This document shows positions 57,701-64,000 of a DNA stretch of 64,000 bases, piece by piece. The notes below the pieces were generated by a model. The model did not search any database. It saw only the letters and a list, made by a program, of their open reading frames with translations, and was not told the DNA's origin. Source of the stretch: Corallochytrium limacisporum (taxonomy: Eukaryota; Opisthokonta). How positions within the stretch are numbered: the stretch's first letter is position 1; the number at the start of each line of letters is the position of its first letter. The position numbers and the translations under genes were made by a program. The DNA is taken from assembly GCA_002811645.1 (NCBI GenBank), contig PDIP01000057.1, positions 53,802 through 117,801 on the forward strand, written 5' to 3'.

Positions 57701-58746
57701 ATGTAGAATAGGTGGAAGAATGGTGACTTTGAAAGGATGCACAAACACTTTGACACGTAAGGAACATGCACAGCACGCGTATGTTCAGACCTTCCCTGCG
57801 GTGCTGTGGCCGGCACATAGAACGTCAAGCAGAACCCATAGGTTGTCGCGCCACTGACATCGGTCAAAACAAATGTGTGGTACCGATCCTTCTCCTTGTG
57901 CATGCGCATCTGGATGCCCGACGGCATGCAAAATGCACTCAATGCATAAGGAATAGGTTCATATCCCGGAGTGCCTTCTTCCGGATAGTGATCGAGAACC
58001 GTTTCTTCAGGTACCTTCCAAAACGATGCCACTGTCCGAGTACGCAGCTCGAATCCCAGATCTACTCCCGAAGGAGCTAAACTGATCGAATCATCGCCCA
58101 CATCAAGCCCAAGAGATGGCAGATACGGCACCGTTTTCCCTTCTATCTTTATATCCACAACAGATCTGCCTTCCGTGTGTGCATCAAAATCATGTGGAGC
58201 CTCAATGGCTGGTGTCTCGATGTCTTCCTTCAGTTCAGAAACTCTTTGCGTCCCATCGGCAGTAATTCCAGTTGTGTCATTGTTCAGCTCAGTTTCAGAT
58301 GATTCCTCCTGGTTGATCCTTGTGTCAACCAGACTTACGTGACCAAGAGCAGATTCGCGCGGATCTCTTGTAACATAAAGCGCAAGAGTTGGTGCCTCGT
58401 CTCCGCTGTGCCCCTCAAGGTTCTTTAAGCGAACCGGCCGTTCTACTAGGGTGAACCCGTGAAATTCCGGTGGTTGGTCCCCGGAGAAGACTGTGATTCC
58501 AATGCCCGAAATTGGTGGCAGACTTTCCCCAGTCTTGGTGTAAAGCACACAGCCATGGTCCCGTTCCAGGATGCTTTTGCCCGGCTCCCCAACTCTCACA
58601 TAACCTGAAGGGACTTCCTGGTCCACTGGAGCCACTCTGATACTAGTAATTGCTTCAGGAATGTCATCAATCTTATCCTTCGCATTCTTTGGGTCTGCAC
58701 CAACAACCACAAAATGGTCTACGCAAGATTTCGACCTCGGTGACAT
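54727..58746 (-). CDS. DENND4: DENND4-type Rab guanine-nucleotide exchange factor
   Basis: The product is 1339 residues in a single uninterrupted frame. Residues about 30-155 form the MABP module (ITSIRVAPVDQEVPSGYVRVG to LYVTRD). The tripartite DENN region follows: uDENN (about 280-340), cDENN (about 390-485, VETVLSLFVLMCLEKKILLVSDH) and dDENN (about 600-680). A PPR-like helical segment lies at about 810-880. At about 956-1000 are two Cys pairs (CNEC and CLEC) around DIMLGWM, followed by VPFLSPISLLEELDALL, a C-terminal module specific to DENND4. Human DENND4 proteins activate Rab10 in membrane traffic. The domain order leaves little doubt. The acidic linker at 155-200 is low-complexity. It converges with the kinase gene. 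Confidence 0.9.
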   Translation of the reverse strand: MSPRSKSCVDHFVVVGADPKNAKDKIDDIPEAITSIRVAPVDQEVPSGYVRVGEPGKSILERDHGCVLYTKTGESLPPISGIGITVFSGDQPPEFHGFTLVERPVRLKNLEGHSGDEAPTLALYVTRDPRESALGHVSLVDTRINQEESSETELNNDTTGITADGTQRVSELKEDIETPAIEAPHDFDAHTEGRSVVDIKIEGKTVPYLPSLGLDVGDDSISLAPSGVDLGFELRTRTVASFWKVPEETVLDHYPEEGTPGYEPIPYALSAFCMPSGIQMRMHKEKDRYHTFVLTDVSGATTYGFCLTFYVPATAPQGRSEHTRAVHVPYVSKCLCILSKSPFFHLFYMYLSEFRRIAMGDSAVPPERLILNLFELPVPAPGKAVFNFPIGNKKLAFSFPPPQSLPIIGSSIVPIFRLLKVETVLSLFVLMCLEKKILLVSDHLPLLTPVAEGITALLFPLKWLNVFIPVCPDDMLDLLQAPMPFIIGITTDAVDISLIPADVYTVYLDGDKIFKRDDPMGFDEEERIPFLPGQEDLYERLQSAAGHLYLEGYAEFDDVDEHMYLDASITSSQTPSAEQVRMHHIRMEFLRFWIKTMGHYKEFVRVYDVTEEIPEDAEGLDAIFDRAEFIEEVKEADRPFVGALIETQSFMKFIEQRSEYSSRDHEFSYFDGCVERFRSGELDVQKMVSFGGYRHFQIPGPNISDLPPSKQYRDTGEDFPRFDLQLFAPGCRDIVKQVMVDSTMMGMVDSTKAKDAPVAGLERKPSGRLNIEIRTLTDADVSKLAKEYAQLIYTSWFLMYSHYIPMCRRPEVALWYAYIILEHMRLNHVSPTNKIFVYLLGVCADLRLSKHARLLFKIMNAAQVRSDAVSTGLYMKAIATRRRGSTAVHNSGGEKQHRNSRTKQNLPRGERIDKFSALDADIDKRQKLSIQSADFTDVSVCWFNGESPRANTKISVSARCNECDRDVTETDIMLGWMMCVRSGLKSRCLECEKAFMPELVISSLDSEETKTVPFLSPISLLEELDALLTNDKATFNMSLLEMAQSVPMLYANMTWYMRNRGLPFTADQLVGGIMTYVDDLSVTVDAKQGYDAIVRMYDDFDQSTIDVDYVAMWKRDTGAADAIKLATKKFSIPEALNMRGYDPLDSVQHASITVPNLARHVHIDLSGSIGQTETAEQASAFFDGLAAAARVRAARAAGEAVNGEAKSVAVSEAARQLFRDAIAKLARGDHTACAEAILAIRLRFGDRADLLALWSNHNLYEAMLVIAPDDVLRNEEKFLTDYTRGVRWLKPNYREVYRKEEDAAPELRLVSVWSYFRHLRPHISIMRRLLLSLAGDDGI

Positions 58747-59809
58747 GGTCGAAGTCCTGTCGTCTACTTTCGGCTATGACATCATCTCTCTTGCAACACT
58801 GAACAGAACTCAGATCCAGGTTCGAACAGGTGTCGCCACCATTAGAATCAGATCAACCTACGACACCCGCACAACCCAGTTTCTAATAGGAAGCCCAGGA
58901 TAGAAACGTGACCCGTTCCATGCCTCCAAAAGACAAATACGAACCCCTAGCCCGCTGCAGCAACTCGTCCTCATCATTTCCTCGGCCGCTCCGTGCCGCT
59001 CAATTTGCCTCCCCAACACGCCTAATTCTCTTTCCGTCCTCCCCCTTCCCGACCTTCGAGAGCAGAGGAGTGTGCCCCGGGGGTCAGGACGAAGTGGACG
59101 GTACCCACTTCCCCCAACTCCCGGCGCGCGGGCGGCATAGGCAGTGGCATCAGTTCGCTGGGGTCGGGGCCCGCCGTTGGCTTTTCGCCGGCCCCGGGAA
59201 GGGTGTGTGTGTGCGCTCCCAACGGGGGTCGATTAAATGGAGGGAGGACGAGGAATGATGAATAGGAGAACGGGACGGGGGGAGGGAGGGAGGAGAGAAA
59301 AAGGAAAAAAAAAAAAAAGAAAAGGAAAGAAAAAGGAGGCCACACTGGGTACACAGACCGAGAAGCCGTGCGTACCGCGCTCGAGCGCGGCGGAAGGAAC
59401 AGAGAAAAAAAAATGGGAGCAATAATGACACCCTCGCGGGAGGAGGGGGGGAGGGGTTCGGCCCTTGCTGAAGGAAAGGCGGCAACGGAGATTTTCCCTG
59501 TTCTTGCCAATTTCGTACGTTGCGGGGAGAAAGTGTACGGGAGAAGCTTATCGGGCTTTAGCGAAATTTTCTTGATCCTAGCATTCGATGTGCTTAGGGA
59601 TCCGATCCGTATGACACTCTCGCCTGGTGGGGTGCGTATTGTGTATGCAATGAAGGCAAGCATTGCTGGCTCGTGCAAGGAGTAGCTTGCAGCTGGCATC
59701 TATGGGTATTTCGGGACAGAAGATCCTGTTCCCTTAATTGCTTACAGACTGCAGTCACTCACAAACCAAGGAGCTCTGCGCCATAGCCAGAAGAAACCAA
59801 GAGAACACC
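58747..59809. promoter_or_regulatory. divergent intergenic region (DENND4 / UPRT)
   Basis: These 1.06 kb lie between opposed start codons, with purine-rich A/G low-complexity DNA at about 59240-59340. No gene is recognised. Confidence 0.45.
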
Positions 59810-60550
59810 ATGAGTCTATCATCAGGAGATTCTGGTCTGACAAACGGCATGTTGCGGTCTTCAGAGAGCCCAGTGAACAACCGCGGGTGGGCTGGACCCC
59901 TGCCGCCGAATATACACCTGGTGAAATATTCAAAGTATTTGCACTACCTGCACTCCATGATCCGAAATGATGAGACATCACCACGGGAGTTTGCTCATTA
60001 CGCCAACTTACTCCACACCATGATTCTGCAGCAAGCATTCGATCTTCTCGTCGACTACAGCACTCGCAAAGAACTTATAACCCCAACACAAAAACCCTTT
60101 GAAGGTTATTGTGAGATTCCCACTGTGACTGCGGTCAGCATTATGCGGGCAGCTGATTCCTTTGAAAGGGCGGTCAGGGAGGTGTTCCCGACCGCGACGA
60201 TTGGCAAGGTACTCATCCAGCGGAACGAAAGGACAGCAGAGCCAGTCTTCATCTATGAGAAATATCCAAAGACCATAGTTAATTCGAAGACCCTGCTTCT
60301 TGATCCTATGGTGGCTACAGGAGGATCGGCCATTACCGCAATCAATCATCTGCTGGCGAAAGGAGTCGCTGCCTGCAACATTGTCTTTGTCAACGTCATT
60401 GCAGCGCCAGAAGGGCTGAAGGCAGTCATGAAAGCCCATCCAGAGGTTAACATCATCACATCTTGGATTGATGACTGTCTCAATGAAAAGTGCTATATCC
60501 TGCCGGGCGTTGGAGACTACGGAGATAGATACTACGGAACCATCAACTGA
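59810..60550 (+). CDS. UPRT: uracil phosphoribosyltransferase
   Basis: The 246-residue product starts at the first ATG, 59810. It converts uracil and PRPP to UMP in pyrimidine salvage. The PRPP-binding loop LLLDPMVATGGSA is at 162-174, and the C-terminal uracil-site signature GVGDYGDRYYGT is at 233-244. IGKVLIQRNE (131-140) is also characteristic. The usual RAGESME motif reads RAADSFE (113-119), with Gly to Ala and Glu to Asp changes, and the N-terminal half is divergent, so affinity may differ from textbook enzymes. It is probably cytosolic. It converges with SepSecS, with 98 bases between stop codons. Confidence 0.92.
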   Translation: MSLSSGDSGLTNGMLRSSESPVNNRGWAGPLPPNIHLVKYSKYLHYLHSMIRNDETSPREFAHYANLLHTMILQQAFDLLVDYSTRKELITPTQKPFEGYCEIPTVTAVSIMRAADSFERAVREVFPTATIGKVLIQRNERTAEPVFIYEKYPKTIVNSKTLLLDPMVATGGSAITAINHLLAKGVAACNIVFVNVIAAPEGLKAVMKAHPEVNIITSWIDDCLNEKCYILPGVGDYGDRYYGTIN

Positions 60551-60648
60551 GTGAGCCGGGTAGAGTGACAAAACTGGTGAGCTTTCAATTTCAGTGATAT
60601 ATTTAAAGAATCTATTTACGTGTTCCCCTCAATATTTTGGGCCTTCGG

Positions 60649-62097
60649 TCATGCGCGTTTCATCGTTTGTTTGGCCAATCTCTTTTCTTCTTCCTTTAGG
60701 ATCTTGCGCAGTTTGTGAACAAACCGCACGGCATCCCCATCGCCCATACCAAGCGCAGCCGCAGCATTCACGTACGCGACGGCTTGTGGATCACTGGTGT
60801 GCATGCCAAAGTTTGTGAATTCATGACCTTCAAAGACTGTAGCTTTCTTCTTGGAGAGTACCCGAGCTCCAGAAATGTTACGGCGGAAAATCTTGGCCCC
60901 CAAGTTCGAAACCGTGTCACCATCCATCTGAGCCTCGTCAAAAGTTCGCAACGTCATAGCCAGAGATATGGTGTTGTCACGGGTGTCCAGGACTCTCTCC
61001 GCGAACTCATCAGCGAGTTTGTACAGCTCTGCTTTTAGCTCTTCGTACTTCTTTTTCCGATCCTTGACCAGATTTCTGTAGCCGTCCTTTCCCATTTGGA
61101 CCAGCGTGATGAAGACGTCAATCAAGGCCTGTCCGGAAGCCCTTCCTGCGTAGGTCTTAGCTACCTTTTCGACCAGAGCGTCGGAGCCTCCAGTTATTAT
61201 ACACCCTCCGACCGGTACCATCAGATTTTTGTCCGTTGATTGCACCACCAGCGTGCTGTCGGGATGGATCCGCATGGCCTCATTGACCAGGTGACAGCAG
61301 CGAGTGCTCTGCAAACCGTATGCATTATTAATCAAGTAAGGCAGGTGATGGTCATGACAGATTGCTGCGATCTTATCACAAGGATCTGGCGCCCGTGGGC
61401 TGAAGCAGCTGGTTGTGCTTATGACACAGAGAACTTCCCCCGTGCCATACTTGACAATGGCTTCCTCTATCCGTGCTGGGTCGACGGTCAGCGAATCTTT
61501 CCCGGACGAAATGCCTTTGTCCAGTTCGATTACAATCGGAATCAAGCCAGCCGCAGTGATGCACTTGAAACAAGACTTTTGATCAATACGAGGCCAAATC
61601 ACATATTTGGCGTGTGGCTTATGGGTCTTCTTTAATGTCAGAAGGCACATAAGGAGCCCAAGGCCAGTGGCAGTCGGCATAAGAATGGGCCTTCTGGCGG
61701 TTGGGATCCCACAATCAACCAGCAAGCTGTGCAATAAATCAAGGGTCAGGTGGTGTAAGACACTTGAGCCTGCTGCCTTAGGCTGTGGAGCAGTGATGTC
61801 ACCGCTGCGCCCAATTCCGTGAATTAGTCCATAACTCCGCCTTGCGACCAGCTGACTAAACACCCGTCCTTCACGCTCTCCCACTCCAATCACGCCTTCG
61901 AAATTGTTGGCATCCATGGCAGCCAACTCATTCAGAAACGACACTACCATATCGTCCGTCCATGGTGTTTCCGGTAGTTTCCGTTCTACGATCAGTCGCT
62001 GCACCATCGCGTGGCGACGTGACAGAGCCTGCAGGCCCATCTCGACGTATCGATCGGGCACATGCCGGCTAAGTGCTTCAACTGGCACTGATTCCAT
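60649..62097 (-). CDS. SEPSECS: O-phosphoseryl-tRNA(Sec) selenium transferase
   Basis: The 482-residue product matches the family's length. This PLP enzyme converts O-phosphoseryl-tRNA(Sec) to selenocysteinyl-tRNA(Sec) with selenophosphate, the last step of eukaryotic and archaeal selenocysteine synthesis. The PLP lysine is Lys290 in QSTDKNLMVPVGG. Other family segments are present: GIGRSGDITAPQPKAAGSS (94-112, phosphate binding), PTATGLGLLMCLL (141-153), and LINNAYGLQS (255-264). The catalytic core is intact, so an active enzyme is expected. It implies that the organism also has tRNA(Sec), PSTK, SBP2, eEFSec, selenophosphate synthetase and at least one selenoprotein. None of these is visible in this window. 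It converges with UPRT. Confidence 0.95.
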   Translation of the reverse strand: MESVPVEALSRHVPDRYVEMGLQALSRRHAMVQRLIVERKLPETPWTDDMVVSFLNELAAMDANNFEGVIGVGEREGRVFSQLVARRSYGLIHGIGRSGDITAPQPKAAGSSVLHHLTLDLLHSLLVDCGIPTARRPILMPTATGLGLLMCLLTLKKTHKPHAKYVIWPRIDQKSCFKCITAAGLIPIVIELDKGISSGKDSLTVDPARIEEAIVKYGTGEVLCVISTTSCFSPRAPDPCDKIAAICHDHHLPYLINNAYGLQSTRCCHLVNEAMRIHPDSTLVVQSTDKNLMVPVGGCIITGGSDALVEKVAKTYAGRASGQALIDVFITLVQMGKDGYRNLVKDRKKKYEELKAELYKLADEFAERVLDTRDNTISLAMTLRTFDEAQMDGDTVSNLGAKIFRRNISGARVLSKKKATVFEGHEFTNFGMHTSDPQAVAYVNAAAALGMGDGDAVRFVHKLRKILKEEEKRLAKQTMKRA

Positions 62098-64000
62098 CCT
62101 GTCCTTTTTCCCGTTAATCTGATCCTAGAAATTCATACTTATTTATGTGTGGCATTGTGCGGTCATCTGGCCACATAATACAGGGAATGTATCTAACATC
62201 ATGTAGCTGCGTTACCTCCGAGAAAACACCGGGAGCGTTCAACTCCGCCCCTTGGGTTTTCCTCTGGAGACTCCCCTCCCCGGCGAGCCACCCCCGGGTG
62301 GAAGGGGAGGCCAGGGATGTGGTGTCCAGCAATGGGTAAACGTATCGTGTGGCGGTTTATCAACACTGGAGGATTACAGCGCGAACGCGACCTACAATCA
62401 TATTGATGTGACCACGATCATGTGTCTCATGTAGGTTGTTCAGACACTGCCCTTTTGAATCCTAAACTGGCCGGTATGATATAGATGCAACATGCCGAAA
62501 TGGGTCGTCCAAGGTCTCTTCCCCTCGAGGGAACCCGCAGCAACCGGCTTTTTCATAAACATTAATCAATAAAATATTATTGATTAAATTATCAAGCCAC
62601 GTTTTCGACATGAGCTTCCTCACCATCGCTTTCACCAGACAGATCCAATCTGTGCTAGCCGCTATTTCACCAATCAACATATCTTTGATTCGTGTTGAGC
62701 ATGGTGATTAGAAAACCAAGGCCAGGGGTACAGCAATGATCTTACTGTGACGATACTCCCGTGTGATGACATGGGCCACGGATGAACAAGCCCAAGCCCG
62801 CAATTGGCGCGAACTTCCTCGTTCCCTCCGGTGGTTTTATACGCGCTAATTTCACAAACTGCGGGCCACCAAAAGCGCTGCTGGTCAATTGTCTTATCCC
62901 CTGGTTCCTCCCGGCATCAAATCGCCTCTCCCCATCGTACACAGATATGGCCTGGTGTGCGCTCCGGCTGCATGTCCGAACTGCTCAAAGCGACACGACC
63001 CCAGCGCCACAGACCCGCCGTTTTGGAAACGAGGAATGGGGGAGCGGTTGGAGTGTGGCCCGCTCGCCCAGAACGTCTTGAGCGAACAGGCCCACAGGAA
63101 AAATCACGAACACCCATTTCCATAGTGAAATAAGGGCAGCTCAAAACCACAGAGGTGCGGCGAGACCCACTTCGAAGCCGGCGGGTACCTTTGGCAACCC
63201 TTAACGACCGCTTTCATTCCATCCGGAAATCAGAGCCAGCTCGACTATCAACTGGGGCTCATTTTTCGCGCCAAGTCAAAGCCAGCGACGAGCCCAGTAG
63301 TGAACGTATGGTGCTTTGCGCGGCAGTTGTTGCAGCCGGCGGTTGATGAAGAAAGGGAGCACCAGCGGGATGGGTGTGAAGGGTCATGAGACGAGACTGG
63401 CCGAGGGGAGGGGAGGAGGGGGGGTTCGCGTTCAGCGGCAGAGGAATTGTGTGTTACGTTGTTCCTGCAAGCTGCGATCTCACCGCAGCGCACACTATTA
63501 GCGACAACCCCGGTCGCGTACCCAGATGAATGAAAGATATGCTTTTAAGCCCCGGTCCACATGCAGCACCGTTCTTTCCAGCTTTCGGCAACGACGTTCT
63601 CGACCGCTCACCCTCACTCCGCCGTACCCACCCGCCCTAGCAATGAACAGCACCGCAGGCCACAAAGAACGACACATCTCAGAGCATCTGAGAGCATCCA
63701 TGGGCCACCTGGCCCGCTGTTGGGGCCACAAGCAGTATTAGAGGAATCTGCAACCGTGCCGATGCCGTGGATCCACCGGCGGCCCGGCACAAAAGGCACA
63801 CCCAGATCGAATAAGTCCCGCACCAGAAATGAATCACGTAGCGGAGCCGGAGCTCTGATACCCACCATTGCCCGCCCGGCAAAAAAGGGGCTGGCAACCG
63901 ACCTAACCACCGGGGAAGAAATTGAAAGGCCAGCGAAATTGCTTGCTATTTTTTTTTTTAGCGGACGCGTCACTCAACCCTTCTCAGGGACTGGTGACAA
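62098..64000. other. intergenic, 1.9 kb, no recognisable gene
   Basis: Short frames on both strands have no recognisable domain. The stretch contains the SepSecS upstream region, a GC double hairpin (62275-62311) and an AT-rich island (about 62560-62600). Confidence 0.55.
62275..62311. repeat. GC-rich nested hairpin
   Basis: CCTCCCC (62275-62281) pairs with GGGGAGG (62305-62311). Inside it, CCACCC (62289-62294) pairs with GGGTGG (62297-62302). Confidence 0.55.

Noticed and set aside
62742-63151. Overlapping frames of 66-109 codons on both strands
   Set aside because: All three frames on one strand are open at once because of GC-rich composition, with no recognisable family.

Overview
This is nuclear DNA of a eukaryote with few and very short introns. 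Conserved genes run uninterrupted for up to 4 kb, and the two introns I can place with some confidence are only about 37-41 bases long. The gene set includes an Rsc9/ARID2-like chromatin-remodelling subunit, a DENND4-type Rab exchange factor, a GCK-III (Ste20-like) kinase, PIG-P, ARV1, mitochondrial acyl carrier protein, mS29 and a peroxisomal acyl-CoA oxidase. That points to an opisthokont, most plausibly an early-diverging fungus or a close unicellular relative. SepSecS and a DENND4 homologue together argue against yeasts and other Dikarya. The lineage is inferred from protein families only.

Layout: 1-21.3 kb carries an ankyrin/tail-anchor protein, an unrecognised short-intron gene, acyl carrier protein, a one-pass microprotein, a striking prephenate-dehydratase-like + ACT + F-box protein, THOC7, mS29, a Nudix hydrolase, ARV1, a coiled-coil protein, GAPDH and an F-box/TPR protein. 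21.3-40.5 kb is about 19 kb with no gene I can identify, only small doubtful frames, one assembly gap and low-complexity DNA. 40.5-49.999 kb is dense again: acyl-CoA oxidase, a sterol desaturase/hydroxylase-family enzyme, PIG-P, an FYV7/CCDC59-like rRNA-processing factor, the ARID protein and AMMECR1. 50.0-52.76 kb is low-complexity DNA with a second gap. 52.76-62.1 kb holds the kinase, the DENND4 homologue, uracil phosphoribosyltransferase and SepSecS. The last 1.9 kb has no recognisable gene.

Nine pairs of neighbouring genes are convergent, tail to tail, with 66-347 bases between stop codons, so most promoters sit in divergent intergenic spaces. Those spaces hold recurrent G5/C5 hairpins, some of them doubled. 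Functionally the window is mostly housekeeping: mitochondrial translation and fatty-acid synthesis, glycolysis, peroxisomal beta-oxidation, lipid/GPI metabolism, mRNA export, ribosome biogenesis, chromatin and Rab signalling. SepSecS implies that the organism makes selenocysteine.

The most unusual item is the protein at 7092-9953. It joins a degenerate prephenate dehydratase and ACT domain to an F-box and a long C-terminal region, and could be a metabolite-sensing ubiquitin-ligase adaptor.
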